A stretch of 64,000 nt of DNA from Sphingomonas sp. Y38-1Y (GCF_032391395.1 NZ_CP135916.1:868001-932000), one strand, 5' to 3'. Positions 25,796 to 36,397 are shown, counted from the stretch's first letter. Numbers and translations are program-made. The notes: generated by a model not told the origin, from the sequence alone.

Positions 25796-26016
25796 TTAGG
25801 GTCAGGACCCGTTACTGGCAACGGTCGTGATCGCCCGGAGCAGCCCGCCGACGAGGAGCGCAGCGCAGTCGCGTAGCTGTCGCTACGCGCAAGCAAGCGA
25901 CGACGCTCGGCGGGCTGCTCCGGGCGACCGCGGCGGGCCGATGGGGCCGCACGGCGGCGTCGCGCGGCCCCATCGGCTCCGTCACGACCGTTGCCAGTAA
26001 GGGGTCCTGACCCTTA
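25796..26016. repeat. 221-bp nested palindrome (cloverleaf-like) between metX and hisC
   Basis: Outer arms of 35 bases (25796-25830 and 25982-26016; GGGTCAGGACCC, TTACTGGCAACGGTCGTGA) are reverse complements with two mismatches. Inside are two separate stems: a 21-bp stem (25831-25851 with 25906-25926) enclosing a small 8-bp hairpin, and a perfect 14-bp stem (25937-25950 with 25964-25977). Together they would fold as a three-way junction. There is no open reading frame. It fills most of the 303-bp gap between the divergent metX and hisC genes; the remaining 70 bp before hisC show no clear motif. Confidence 0.9.
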
Positions 26017-26086
26017 GCGAAGCGCGTGTGCCGGCGAAAGGGCCATGCCCTTGCGAGTGCCCCGCGGCGGGCCTATCGGCGGCGCC

Positions 26087-27184
26087 ATGATCGCACCCGT
26101 TCCCAAGCCCTGGATCATGGGCATCGCCCCTTATGTCCCCGGTCGGTCGAAGACCGACGACGGGCGCACCGTCGCCAAGCTGTCGTCGAACGAGAATCCG
26201 CTCGGCACCGCGCCGGAGGCACGCGCGGCGTTTACCGCGGCGGCGACGAGCCTCGACCGCTATCCGGACGCTGGCGCGAGCGCGCTGCGCGAGGCGATCG
26301 GCGCGCGCTATGGCCTCGATCCGGCGCGGGTGATCTATGGCACCGGGTCGGACGAGGTGCTGCACCTGGTCGCGGGCGCCTATGCCGGACCGGGGGACGA
26401 GGTGATCTTCGTCCGCTATGGCTTCGCGGTCTATGAGATCGCGGCGCGGCGGGTCGGCGCGACGCCGGTGATCGCGCCTGACTCCGATTACGCTACCGAT
26501 GTCGATGCGATCCTGGCGTCGGTCACGCCGGCGACGCGGATCGTCTATGTCGCCAATCCTAACAACCCGACGGGCACGTTTGCGGGCCGTGACGAGATCG
26601 CGCGGCTCCACGCCGGGCTGCCGCGCGACGTGGTGCTGGTGATCGACCAGGCCTATGCCGAATATATCGACGCGGCCGACGACGACGGCGCGCTCGAACT
26701 CGCCAAGTCCGAGCCCAACGTCATCGTCACGCGCACCTTCTCCAAGATCTATGGCCTTGCCGCCGAGCGGATCGGCTGGGGCTATGGCTCGGCGGAGGCG
26801 GTCGAGGCGATGCACCGCATCCGGATGCCCTTCAACATCACCACCGCCGGCCAGGGTGCGGCGATGGCCGCGCTGGAGGCGCAGGACTTCGTCGAAGCGA
26901 GCCGGGCGCACAATGCCGAGTGGCGCGCGTGGCTGACCGAGGAGGTCGGCAAGCTCGGCAATGCGGGCCTGCGCGCGGTGCCGTCGAAGTGCAACTTCGT
27001 GCTGGTGCTGTTCGAGGGGCCGGTGAGCGCCGAGACCGCATACAAGGGCCTGATGGATGCGGGCTATATCGTCCGCTGGCTGCCGGGGCAGGGGCTGCCG
27101 CACGGGCTGCGCATCACGATCGGTACTGCCGAGGAAACGCAGGGCGTGATGGCGGCGCTGCGCACGATCGTCGAGCGGGGATGA
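26087..27184 (+). CDS. hisC: Histidinol-phosphate / aromatic aminotransferase HisC
   Basis: This PLP enzyme (fold type I) belongs to the HisC group. The 365-residue product has [10 protein letters not shown] near the N-terminus, [25 protein letters not shown] and the PLP lysine in [18 protein letters not shown]. No other his genes are nearby; tyrA overlaps its stop, so it may mainly transaminate prephenate, phenylpyruvate or hydroxyphenylpyruvate, as HisC paralogues often do. I used ATG 26087, which begins at the conserved PVPKPWIM segment. Confidence 0.92.
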   Translation: MIAPVPKPWIMGIAPYVPGRSKTDDGRTVAKLSSNENPLGTAPEARAAFTAAATSLDRYPDAGASALREAIGARYGLDPARVIYGTGSDEVLHLVAGAYAGPGDEVIFVRYGFAVYEIAARRVGATPVIAPDSDYATDVDAILASVTPATRIVYVANPNNPTGTFAGRDEIARLHAGLPRDVVLVIDQAYAEYIDAADDDGALELAKSEPNVIVTRTFSKIYGLAAERIGWGYGSAEAVEAMHRIRMPFNITTAGQGAAMAALEAQDFVEASRAHNAEWRAWLTEEVGKLGNAGLRAVPSKCNFVLVLFEGPVSAETAYKGLMDAGYIVRWLPGQGLPHGLRITIGTAEETQGVMAALRTIVERG

Positions 27185-28086
27185 GCTTCGCTCGGATCAC
27201 CGTCGTCGGACTGGGGCTGATCGGCTCGTCGGTCGCGCATGCGGTGCGTGCGCGGCTGCCCGAGGCTCGCGTCACCGGCTATGACGGCGATCCCGAGGTG
27301 CGTCGCGTCGCGAGCGAGATCGGGTTGTGTGACACGATCGCCGACGATGCCGCCGCGGCGGCGCGCGAGGCGGAACTGGTCGTGCTGTGCGTGCCGGTCG
27401 GCGCGATGGGCGCGGCGGCGAGCGAGATGGCGGGCGCGCTGCCGGTCGAGGCGATCGTCACCGACGTGGGATCGTGCAAGGGCAGCGTGGTCGAGGCGCT
27501 TCAGACCGCATTGCCGGGGCGCACGATCGTCCCCGCGCACCCGGTTGCCGGCACCGAGCAGAGCGGGCCGACCGCAGGCTTTGCGACGTTGTTCAACCAT
27601 CGCTGGTGCATCCTGACCCCGCCCGAGGGCACCGATGCCGCCGCGGTCGAGCGGGTCGCGAACTTTTGGCGCGCGCTGGGGGCGGAGGTCGAGACGATGG
27701 CGCCCGACCATCACGACCGCGTGCTGGCGGTGACCAGCCACCTGCCGCACCTCATCGCCTATACGATCGTCGGCACCGCGTCGGACCTCGAGGAAGTGAC
27801 GCAGTCGGAAGTCATCAAGTTTTCCGCGGGCGGCTTTCGCGACTTCACGCGCATCGCCGCGAGCGACCCGACGATGTGGCGCGACGTGTTCCTGGCCAAT
27901 CGCGAGGCGGTGCTCGACATGCTTCAGCGCTTTTCGGAGGATCTGGCGCTGCTCCAGCGCGCGATCCGCTGGGGACAGGGCGATGCGCTGTTCGACCATT
28001 TCACCCAGACGCGCGCGATCCGGCGATCGATCGTCGAACAGGGTCAGGACGACGCGCGGGCCGATTTTGGGCGGGCGCACGAGTAG
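27181..28086 (+). CDS. tyrA: Prephenate / arogenate dehydrogenase
   Basis: The 301-residue NAD(P)-dependent dehydrogenase acts in tyrosine synthesis. It shows the nucleotide-binding [10 protein letters not shown] motif, TDVGSCKG, the active-site segment [21 protein letters not shown] and [12 protein letters not shown]. There is no fused chorismate mutase or ACT domain. Its ATG overlaps the hisC TGA, so the two are co-translated, which supports an aromatic amino acid role for both. Whether prephenate or arogenate is preferred cannot be told from sequence. Confidence 0.94.
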   Translation: MSFARITVVGLGLIGSSVAHAVRARLPEARVTGYDGDPEVRRVASEIGLCDTIADDAAAAAREAELVVLCVPVGAMGAAASEMAGALPVEAIVTDVGSCKGSVVEALQTALPGRTIVPAHPVAGTEQSGPTAGFATLFNHRWCILTPPEGTDAAAVERVANFWRALGAEVETMAPDHHDRVLAVTSHLPHLIAYTIVGTASDLEEVTQSEVIKFSAGGFRDFTRIAASDPTMWRDVFLANREAVLDMLQRFSEDLALLQRAIRWGQGDALFDHFTQTRAIRRSIVEQGQDDARADFGRAHE

Positions 28087-28111
28087 GAAGAGCTCTTCCC
28101 CGCTCTTCTAC

Positions 28112-28261
28112 CCATTCGTGCTGAGTAGAGACCGAGTAGCTGCGCAAGCAGCGTATCGAGGGCTCGTATCGAAGCACGGTCCCACGCGCCCACCTGTCCT
28201 TCGATACGCCATCTCGATACGCGGCTATCGCCGCTACTCGACGGCTACTCAGGACGAACGG
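28112..28261. repeat. Dispersed palindromic repeat, copy 4 (long form)
   Basis: It begins CCATTCGTGCTGAGTAG and ends GGCTACTCAGGACGAACGG. The interior carries further ATCGAG/CTCGAT and GTATCGAAG/CTTCGATAC pairs, making it the longest copy at about 150 bp. It lies between the convergent tyrA and lysK genes. Confidence 0.8.
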
Positions 28262-28291
28262 AGGCGGGGGGACTGAAAGGGTCCCGCTGCG

Positions 28292-29872
28292 TCAGCCCCG
28301 CCCCAACGCCGCCGCGATCAGCGCGCGGGTGTTCGCCACGCCGTACAGCGCGATGAAGCTGCCCATGCGCGGACCCTGGCTAGATCCCAGCAGCGTTTCG
28401 TAGAGCGCCTTGAACCAGTCGCGCAGCTGCTCGAACCCGCCGGTTTTGCCGATCTCGTAGACGATGTTCTGGATGTCCTCCGCCGACGCATCCTCAGGCA
28501 GTGCGGCGAGTTCGGCGTCGAGGCGTTCGAGCGCGGCGACTTCCACGCCCTCGGGCGCGCGGCGGACGGGCTTTTCGGCGACGTCGCGGACATAGGCGAT
28601 GGCGTGGCCGATTAGCGCGTCGAGCGCGGGATAGCGCGCCGGCGACGCATCGGCGACATAGTTGCCGAGATAGCCCCAGACCTGTTCCTTCGTCGCCTCG
28701 CCCATCACGCCGATGAGGTTGAGGAGCAGCCCGAAGGTGACAGGCAGCGCCTCTTCGGGTGGCGGGCCATCATGGATGTGGTGGACGGGATTGCCCAGCC
28801 GCTGTTCGACCGGCTGGCCGGCATAATTGCCGCGGAACTGCCAATATTCGTCGATCGCGCGCGGGATGACGCCCAAGTGGAGCTGCTTGGCCTTCTTGGG
28901 CTCGCGATAGGCGTAGAAGGCGAGGCTCTCTTCGGGGCCATAGGTCAGCCACTGGTCCAGGCTGAGGCCGTTGCCCTTGGACTTCGAGATCTTCTGCCCG
29001 TTCTCGTCGAGGAACATCTCGTAGTTGAAGCCCTCGGGCGGGCGAGCGCCGAGGACGCGGGCGATCTTCGACGACTGGGTGACCGAATCGATCAGGTCCT
29101 TGCCCGCCATTTCGTAATCGACGCCGAGCGCGACCCAGCGCATCGCCCAGTCGACCTTCCACTGAAGCTTGGCGCGGCCGCCCAGGATCGACTGTTCGAT
29201 GTGCTGGCCGTCGTCCTGGAAGGCGATCAGGCCGGCATCGGCATCGACGACCTCGACCGGCACCTGGAGGACGATGCCGCTGGTGGGGCTGATCGGCAGC
29301 ACCGGGGAATAGGTCGCGCGCCGCTCCTCGCCCAGCGTCGGCAGCATCACGCCCATGATCGCGTCATAGTGGCGCAGCACCGCCTTCAGCGTGTCGTCGA
29401 AGCGGCCGCTGGCGTAATAGTCGCTGGCGGAGGCGAACTCGTACTCGAAGCCGAAGCGGTCGAGGAAGTCGCGCAGCATGGCATTGTTGTGGTGGGCGAA
29501 GCTTTCGAATTTCTCGAACGGGTCGGGCACCTGGGTCAGCGGCTTGCCGAGATGCTCGGTCAGCATCGCGCGATTGGGGACGTTGTCGGGCACCTTGCGC
29601 AGCCCGTCCATGTCGTCGCTGAACGCGATCAGCCGCGTCGGCTGGTCCGAAAGCGTCTCGAACGCGCGGCGGACCATCGTTGTGCGCAGCACTTCGTTGA
29701 AGGTGCCGATATGCGGCAGGCCCGAGGGGCCGTAGCCGGTCTCGAACAGGATCGCCTCTCCCTCCGGCTTTCCAGCGGGATAGCGCGCGAGGAGCTTTCG
29801 TGCTTCCTCATAAGGCCAGGCCTTGGAAGCGAGGGCGGCGGTGCGGAGTTCGGGGGTCACGTCGATCGGCAT
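28292..29872 (-). CDS. lysK: Class I lysyl-tRNA synthetase
   Basis: This enzyme charges tRNA-Lys using the class I (Rossmann) fold typical of archaea and alphaproteobacteria, not the common class II LysS. The 526-residue product has the HIGH-type motif PSGLPHIGTFNE and the KMSKS-type motif QKISKSKGNG. Other conserved pieces are SDDMDGLRKVPDN and GKDLIDSV. The ATG at 29872 is the only sensible start. Confidence 0.95.
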   Translation of the reverse strand: MPIDVTPELRTAALASKAWPYEEARKLLARYPAGKPEGEAILFETGYGPSGLPHIGTFNEVLRTTMVRRAFETLSDQPTRLIAFSDDMDGLRKVPDNVPNRAMLTEHLGKPLTQVPDPFEKFESFAHHNNAMLRDFLDRFGFEYEFASASDYYASGRFDDTLKAVLRHYDAIMGVMLPTLGEERRATYSPVLPISPTSGIVLQVPVEVVDADAGLIAFQDDGQHIEQSILGGRAKLQWKVDWAMRWVALGVDYEMAGKDLIDSVTQSSKIARVLGARPPEGFNYEMFLDENGQKISKSKGNGLSLDQWLTYGPEESLAFYAYREPKKAKQLHLGVIPRAIDEYWQFRGNYAGQPVEQRLGNPVHHIHDGPPPEEALPVTFGLLLNLIGVMGEATKEQVWGYLGNYVADASPARYPALDALIGHAIAYVRDVAEKPVRRAPEGVEVAALERLDAELAALPEDASAEDIQNIVYEIGKTGGFEQLRDWFKALYETLLGSSQGPRMGSFIALYGVANTRALIAAALGRG

Positions 29873-29973
29873 GGCGGAGCCTCTAGCGACGGTAACGCTT
29901 CCTTACAAACCGGACCGGAACACTTCGCAGCCGCAACAATTCTAGGGCGCGTCCAACGCAGGTTAAACAACGC

Positions 29974-30864
29974 ATGATCGTCAACAACTCCCCCCGCATG
30001 AGCACGATCGTCGTCGAGGTGTGGAAGCCGCTGCTGGCGCTTTTCGTGTGGGACGTGATCGTCACCGTCTTCTACATGACGACCACCTTCAGGGCGCCGT
30101 CGCTGCCGCTCACCATCTTCGGTACGGTGCTCGCGCTGTTCCTGGGGTTCAGGGACAATTCGGCGTATCAGCGCTGGTGGGAGGGGCGGCAGCTCTGGGG
30201 GTTGATGATCAACGCCTCGCGCAACCTCGCCCGCGCGGCGATCGCATTCATCCCCGACGAGCCGGCGCGGGCCCGCGACCTCAAGCGGTCGATCGCGCTC
30301 CGCCAGGTCGCCTATGTCAATGCGCTCCGCGCCCAGCTCCGCAAGCTGGGCGAGTGCCCCGAGGTCTATCAATTCGTCTCGAAGGAAGAGGGTGCCGAGC
30401 CGATGAGCCGCGTCAACGGCGCCAACGGCTTCCTCGACGGGACGGCGAAGCGGATCGAGGAGGCGCGGCGCGAGGGCTGGATCGACACGATCCAGCAGAC
30501 GCAGATGGAGCGCATCCTGGTCGACATCGCCAATGCGCAAGGAGGCATGGAGCGGCTGAAGAACACGCCGCTGCCGGTCCAGTACCGGTTCTTCCCGTCC
30601 TTCTTCACGCGGCTGTTCTGCGTGCTGCTGCCGATCGGGCTGGTCGAGACGCTGGGCTGGGCCACGCCGGTCGGCTCGACGCTGGCGGGCCTGATGTTCC
30701 TCGCCGCGCTCCAGATCGGCGACGACCTGGTCGATCCGTTCAGCAACACGCCGCACGACCTGCCGATGAACGCGATGTGCCGGACGATCGAGATCGACCT
30801 GAAGCAGGCGATCGGCGACGAGGCGCCGAAGCCGCTGACCCCGGTCAACGGGGTGCTCTGGTAA
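29974..30864 (+). CDS. Bestrophin-family anion channel protein
   Basis: The 296-residue protein matches bacterial bestrophin homologues (YneE type), pentameric channels in the inner membrane. The hallmark NSAYQRWWEGRQLWG is present, along with membrane helices near residues 18-36 and 42-58 and a second pair near 210-250 (RLFCVLLPIGLVETLG and LMFLAALQIGDDL). The late DPFSNTPHDLPM segment is also typical. Ion selectivity is not predictable here. It stands alone, divergent from lysK. Confidence 0.9.
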   Translation: MIVNNSPRMSTIVVEVWKPLLALFVWDVIVTVFYMTTTFRAPSLPLTIFGTVLALFLGFRDNSAYQRWWEGRQLWGLMINASRNLARAAIAFIPDEPARARDLKRSIALRQVAYVNALRAQLRKLGECPEVYQFVSKEEGAEPMSRVNGANGFLDGTAKRIEEARREGWIDTIQQTQMERILVDIANAQGGMERLKNTPLPVQYRFFPSFFTRLFCVLLPIGLVETLGWATPVGSTLAGLMFLAALQIGDDLVDPFSNTPHDLPMNAMCRTIEIDLKQAIGDEAPKPLTPVNGVLW

Positions 30865-30878
30865 GATTGCGGCCGTGT

Positions 30879-32201
<1,323 letters not shown>

Positions 32202-32209
32202 GACGCGGC

Positions 32210-33283
32210 GTGATCCACCTTCGCCCCGTCCAGTTCGCCGACACGCCGGTGGGGCGCGATGGCGAGGTCGCGCGCCTGGCGGGCGGACTGCAATGGTTCG
32301 CGGCTTATGACGTGATCGGCGGGGGCGAGCGGCGGACGGTGCCGGTCGCCGCGTTCGACGATTTCGTCGCGACCCTGCCCGATGCGCAGGCGGAGCGGGC
32401 GAACCTGGTCGCCAGGCGCATTTCGGCACCGCGCGCGCCGATCGCGGCGGGGGAGCGGGTGCTCCGCTTCGACCAGCCGCAGGTGATGGCGATCCTGAAC
32501 CTCACGCCCGACAGCTTTTCCGATGGCGGGCGGCATGACGGCGATCCGGCGAGTGCCGCTGCAGCGGCGGTCGACATGGCGGCGGTGGGCGCCGCGGTTA
32601 TCGACATCGGCGGCGAATCGACTCGCCCCGGCGCGGCGACGGTCTGGGAAGGCGACGAGATCGCGCGCGTCGTCCCCGTGATCGAGCGGCTGGCGGCGAG
32701 CGGCACGCCCGTCTCGATCGACACGCGCAAGGCGGCGGTGATGGAAGCGGCGCTGGCAGCAGGCGCGCACATCGTCAACGACGTGTCGGCGCTCCTCTAC
32801 GACGATCGCGCGGTCGAGGTGGTCGCGCAGGCGGGGGTGCCGGTGGTGCTGATGCACGCGGCCGATCCCAAGGGCGGCGCGGCGGGGACGATGGCTGGCG
32901 GCAACGCGCTGACCGACTGCTTCGACTGGCTGGAGACCCGGATCGAGGCGGTCGTCGCGGCCGGCATCGATCGCGCGCGCATCATCGTCGATCCGGGCAT
33001 CGGCTTCGGCAAGTCGCTGGCCGACAACTTGGCGATCCTCAACGGCCTGTCGCTGTTTCACGGGCTCGGCTGTCCGCTGTTGCTGGGGGCCAGCCGCAAG
33101 CGGGTCGTCGGCGCGCTGTCGGGCGAAGCGCCGGTCGAGCGGCGGCTGGGCGGATCGCTGGCGCTCGCGCTGAAAGGTGCGGAACAGGGCGCGCAATGGC
33201 TGCGCGTCCACGATGTGGCTGAGAGCGTTCAGGCGCTGCGCGTGTGGCGGGGGCTGCGGGACGCGGCGCTTACCGCCGCGTAA
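32210..33283 (+). CDS. folP: Dihydropteroate synthase with N-terminal extension
   Basis: FolP joins para-aminobenzoate to dihydropterin pyrophosphate in folate synthesis and is the sulfonamide target. The TIM-barrel core starts at about residue 90 with VMAILNLTPDSFSDGG and contains DIGGESTRPGA, SIDTRKA, NDVSAL, DPGIGFGK and LLGASRKR. The product is 357 residues because about 85 extra residues precede the barrel. GTG 32210 gives a continuous frame and lies nine bases after ccrM, suggesting co-transcription. Confidence 0.94.
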   Translation: MIHLRPVQFADTPVGRDGEVARLAGGLQWFAAYDVIGGGERRTVPVAAFDDFVATLPDAQAERANLVARRISAPRAPIAAGERVLRFDQPQVMAILNLTPDSFSDGGRHDGDPASAAAAAVDMAAVGAAVIDIGGESTRPGAATVWEGDEIARVVPVIERLAASGTPVSIDTRKAAVMEAALAAGAHIVNDVSALLYDDRAVEVVAQAGVPVVLMHAADPKGGAAGTMAGGNALTDCFDWLETRIEAVVAAGIDRARIIVDPGIGFGKSLADNLAILNGLSLFHGLGCPLLLGASRKRVVGALSGEAPVERRLGGSLALALKGAEQGAQWLRVHDVAESVQALRVWRGLRDAALTAA

Positions 33284-33367
33284 AGAGCGCCGTCATTTCC
33301 GAACCGTCGGCGAAGACGAACAACGGGCTTGGTCCGAAGCGGATAAATCTTGATTAAGAACCCGCTT

Positions 33368-33403
33368 CAAACGCTTCTCAAAGCATCCAAAATGAAGCGT
33401 TTG
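33368..33403. promoter_or_regulatory. Perfect 10-bp inverted repeat upstream of a winged-helix gene
   Basis: CAAACGCTTC (33368-33377) and GAAGCGTTTG (33394-33403) are exact reverse complements separated by 16 bases. The site lies 70 bp before the start codon of the regulator, in an AT-richer stretch than its surroundings, and may be an autoregulatory operator. Confidence 0.4.
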
Positions 33404-33472
33404 GAACATTTGGTGTCCGCGTAACTTGCGTCAGTATCAGCTTCGGATTTGAACCAATCTGAGGGGATTGGC

Positions 33473-34420
33473 ATGAGCGATCAGTCGGTAAGCTATCGCG
33501 GTCTGTTCGAAGTGGACGAACGAGTCGTCGTGGCGATCGGCGATGGACCCGGCGCCGACGCGCTCGCCGATGCGGCGCGGATCAGCGGTGCCCGGCTCGC
33601 GGCACAGGTCGGACTGGCCGAGGGCGCGGCGCGTCTTGCCATGCAGGCGCGGCTTCACGTGATCGCCATCGACCTGCCGGGTGGCGAGCCCGACGCGCGA
33701 ACCGCCGCTGCGCTCGACGCCGCGGCGGCGGCAGCGCATCGCCACGGTGCACGCGTCATCGCGAGCTTCCCGCCGGACACGATCGACCTGGCGGTCGCGG
33801 CGTTCGAGGGTGTTGAGGCCGAGTTGCTCTGCGATCCCACGCCGGTCGATCGCGTTGCCGCGTTCGCCATGCTCGCGCCGCCATCGACGATGCTGCACGA
33901 TGCCGCGCGAGAGGCGGACCAGCGGCGGCTGCGCCAGCTCAACGACGAGGTTGCGCGCATTGCCGAGACGCTGGCGCGGCTGGCACGTGCCGAACCTGAC
34001 CTGGCGTCGCTCGCGCCGCCGCTCGTCGATCGCAGCGCGAGCTTCCACGCCGATCCCGACGATGGCGAGCCGGGGATTGACGCCGCCGACGTTCGTGCCT
34101 CGATCCGTGCGCGGCGGATGCGCGACCAGTTCTTCGATCCGACGCTGTTTGCCGATCCGGCCTGGGACATGCTGCTCGACCTGTTCGCCGCGCATCTGGA
34201 GCATACGCGCGTCTCGGTCTCCAGCCTGTGCATCGCCGCCGCCGTACCGGCGACGACGGCGCTGCGCTGGATCACGACGATGCGGGAGGCGGGATTGTTC
34301 GAGCGGCACGACGATCCTTTCGACCGCCGCCGCGCCTATGTCGGGCTGAGCGACGTCGCGGTGACGGCGATGCGGCGCTATTGCGGGGCGATGCGGCGGG
34401 CGGGGTTCGCCATCCCCTGA
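33473..34420 (+). CDS. Winged-helix DNA-binding protein (MarR-like C-terminal domain)
   Basis: The 315-residue protein has a C-terminal winged-helix domain at about residues 225-315. It contains SSLCIAAAVPATTALRWITTM (the helix-turn-helix), AGLFERHDDPFDRRRAYVGLS (the wing) and a final helix. The first 150 residues form an Ala-rich alpha/beta region with no family I recognise; a short coiled-coil-like helix (QRRLRQLNDEVARIAETLARL) links the two parts. ATG 33473 has GAGGGG upstream. Probably a transcription regulator; target unknown. Confidence 0.8.
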   Translation: MSDQSVSYRGLFEVDERVVVAIGDGPGADALADAARISGARLAAQVGLAEGAARLAMQARLHVIAIDLPGGEPDARTAAALDAAAAAAHRHGARVIASFPPDTIDLAVAAFEGVEAELLCDPTPVDRVAAFAMLAPPSTMLHDAAREADQRRLRQLNDEVARIAETLARLARAEPDLASLAPPLVDRSASFHADPDDGEPGIDAADVRASIRARRMRDQFFDPTLFADPAWDMLLDLFAAHLEHTRVSVSSLCIAAAVPATTALRWITTMREAGLFERHDDPFDRRRAYVGLSDVAVTAMRRYCGAMRRAGFAIP

Positions 34421-34474
34421 CGCAACGAGTTGGCGAGTCGTCGGTTGAGCCTTTCGCAAACCGAGGAGAGGTTC

Positions 34475-34711
34475 ATGAAATCGCGCTACTTTCTGGCCCT
34501 GCCGCCGATCGCGCTGCTGGCAGCCTGTGGCGGCACCGCGACCGACCAGTCGGCGACGACGACGAACACCGGCAACGTCATTCTCAACGATGCGCAGGCC
34601 AACTACTCGTTCGAGAACGACGCGATCCTCAACACGACCGCCGACGATGCCGCCGCGATGAACGCGATGGGCAACGACATGAACGGCGCGATGCCCGCCA
34701 ACGGCATGTGA
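34475..34711 (+). CDS. Small lipoprotein of unknown function
   Basis: The 78-residue product has a lipoprotein signal (KSRYFLALPPIALLAAC) with lipobox L-A-A-C, followed by a Thr/Asn/Asp/Ala/Met-rich tail without secondary-structure motifs. GGAGAG precedes the ATG at 34475. A DUF3140 gene starts three bases after its stop. Confidence 0.78.
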   Translation: MKSRYFLALPPIALLAACGGTATDQSATTTNTGNVILNDAQANYSFENDAILNTTADDAAAMNAMGNDMNGAMPANGM

Positions 34712-34713
34712 GC

Positions 34714-35052
34714 ATGGACGACGACGACAAGAAGTCGGTGCGCGACGACTTCGCCGAGGCGGTCAACATGGCGCCGGCGGCGATCGAAAAGTTCCTCGAC
34801 AGCGAGGATTCGAAGCGGGTCGGCCAGAAGGACGGCGGCGGCGAGAGCGTCGGCCACGCGTCCGGCCGGCGCATCGTCGAGATCAAGCGCAAGAAGCAGG
34901 GCGACCTGACCGACGACGATTACGCGCACATGAAGAAGGTCGTCGGTTACGTCCACCGCCACCTGGCGCAGGGCGGGCCCAAGGACGATGCCGAGCATTC
35001 GGACTGGCGCTATTCGCTGATGAACTGGGGTCACGATCCGCTGAAGGATTGA
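34714..35052 (+). CDS. DUF3140 family protein
   Basis: The 112-residue acidic/basic protein matches DUF3140: AVNMAPAAIEKFLDSEDSKRVG, SVGHASGRRIVEI, DDYAHMKKVVGYVHRHLAQ and the C-terminal DWRYSLMNWGHDPLK. No signal peptide or membrane segment is visible. Function unknown. It starts three bases after the small lipoprotein gene, so they share a transcript. Confidence 0.9.
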   Translation: MDDDDKKSVRDDFAEAVNMAPAAIEKFLDSEDSKRVGQKDGGGESVGHASGRRIVEIKRKKQGDLTDDDYAHMKKVVGYVHRHLAQGGPKDDAEHSDWRYSLMNWGHDPLKD

Positions 35053-35069
35053 TCGGCCGCCGCTTTGGG

Positions 35070-35097
35070 GTTGCCGCGGTCGTTTCGACGCGGCAAC
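35070..35097. terminator. Stem-loop between DUF3140 and amidohydrolase genes
   Basis: GTTGCCGCG (35070-35078) pairs perfectly with CGCGGCAAC (35089-35097) around a 10-base loop. No T-tract follows, so termination is uncertain; it ends 10 bases before the next start codon. Confidence 0.4.
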
Positions 35098-35107
35098 GTC
35101 ATTCACC

Positions 35108-36397
35108 ATGTTCAGTTCGCTTCTCGCGCTCGCCGCCGTCGCTGCGCCCGTCCAGGAAGCGCCCGCTTCCGACAGCGTCGTCATCACCGCCGACCGGCTG
35201 ATCGATGTCTCGACCGGCCGCGTGATCGACCGGCCGGTGATCGTCGCCACCGGCGGCCGGATCGTGTCGATCGTGGGGGAGGGGACCTCCCGGCCCGTCA
35301 TCCCCGCCAATGCCCGCCGGATCGACTTGCCCGGCAAGACGCTGCTCCCGGGCCTGATCGACATGCACGTCCATCTGACGAGCAACCCGAAATATGGCGG
35401 CTATACCGGGCTTCAGTTCACCGACAGCTTCTGGATCGCGCAGGGCGTCGGCAATGCCGAGCGCACGCTGCGCGCGGGCTTCACGACGGTGCGCAACGTC
35501 GGCAGCGACGGCTATGCCGATGTCGGCATGAAGCAGGCGATCGAGGAGGGCTGGGTCGTCGGTCCACGCATCGTCCCCGCCGCCCACGCGCTGGGCGCGA
35601 CCGGCGGGCATTGCGACGAGACGTTCCTGCCGCCCTCCTACAACCGCAAGTCGGTGGCGGTCGGCGACAGCCCCGAGGAATTGCGCCGCCGGGTGCGCGA
35701 GCAGCGCAAATACGGCGCTGAAGTCATCAAGGCGTGCGCCACCGGCGGCGTGTTCAGCCGCAACACCGAACCCGGCGTCCAGCAGCTCCGCCTCGAGGAG
35801 CTGAAGGCGATCGCCGACGAGGCGCATTTCTGGAAATTGAAGGCCGCGGCGCACGCGCACGGCGCTGACGGCATCCGCGCGGCGATCGAAGCCGGGTTTG
35901 ACACGATCGAGCATGTCAGCTTCATCGACGATGCCGGGATCAGGGCGGCGAAGGCGCGCGGCACCTTCCTGGGCTTCGACGTCTACAACACCGAATACAC
36001 CCTGTCGGAGGGCGAGAAGAACGGCGTCCTCCCCGAGAATATCGAGAAGGAGCGCCGCGTCGGCACGATCCAGCGCGAGAATTTCCGCAAGGCCGCCCAA
36101 GCGGGCGCGCGCATGATCTTTTCCACCGACGCCGGCATCTATCCGCACGGCGACAATGCCAGGCAGCTGGCGGTGATGGTGCGGTTCGGGCTGACGCCGC
36201 TCCAGGCGATCCAGTCGGCGACGGTCAACGCGGCTGAGGCGCTGGGACGGTCGGGGGACGTCGGCACGCTCGCGGTCGGTCGCTATGCCGACATCGTCGC
36301 TGTCGAGGGCGATCCGCTGAGCGACGTTCGCTTGCTCGAACGTCCTGCCGCGGTCATCAAGGGCGGCGAGTTGATCGTCGGGGAGGGCGCGCGATGA
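35108..36397 (+). CDS. Metal-dependent amidohydrolase (exported, imidazolonepropionase/prolidase-like)
   Basis: This 429-residue amidohydrolase-superfamily enzyme has the metal ligands His87 and His89 (DMHVHL), a Lys208 likely to be carbamylated (EVIKACATGG), His in AAHAHG (about 249-251), His269 (IEHVSF) and Asp341 (FSTDAG). The N-terminus MFSSLLALAAVAAP resembles a signal peptide. Relatives include Xaa-Pro dipeptidases and N-acyl amino acid hydrolases; the substrate is open. The stop overlaps the start of a downstream alpha/beta hydrolase. Confidence 0.9.
   Translation: MFSSLLALAAVAAPVQEAPASDSVVITADRLIDVSTGRVIDRPVIVATGGRIVSIVGEGTSRPVIPANARRIDLPGKTLLPGLIDMHVHLTSNPKYGGYTGLQFTDSFWIAQGVGNAERTLRAGFTTVRNVGSDGYADVGMKQAIEEGWVVGPRIVPAAHALGATGGHCDETFLPPSYNRKSVAVGDSPEELRRRVREQRKYGAEVIKACATGGVFSRNTEPGVQQLRLEELKAIADEAHFWKLKAAAHAHGADGIRAAIEAGFDTIEHVSFIDDAGIRAAKARGTFLGFDVYNTEYTLSEGEKNGVLPENIEKERRVGTIQRENFRKAAQAGARMIFSTDAGIYPHGDNARQLAVMVRFGLTPLQAIQSATVNAAEALGRSGDVGTLAVGRYADIVAVEGDPLSDVRLLERPAAVIKGGELIVGEGAR

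Noticed and set aside
25784..26086. SAM riboswitch upstream of metX
   Set aside because: Alphaproteobacterial metX genes can have SAM-II leaders, but here the space is filled by a long nested palindrome and I could not match a SAM-II core.
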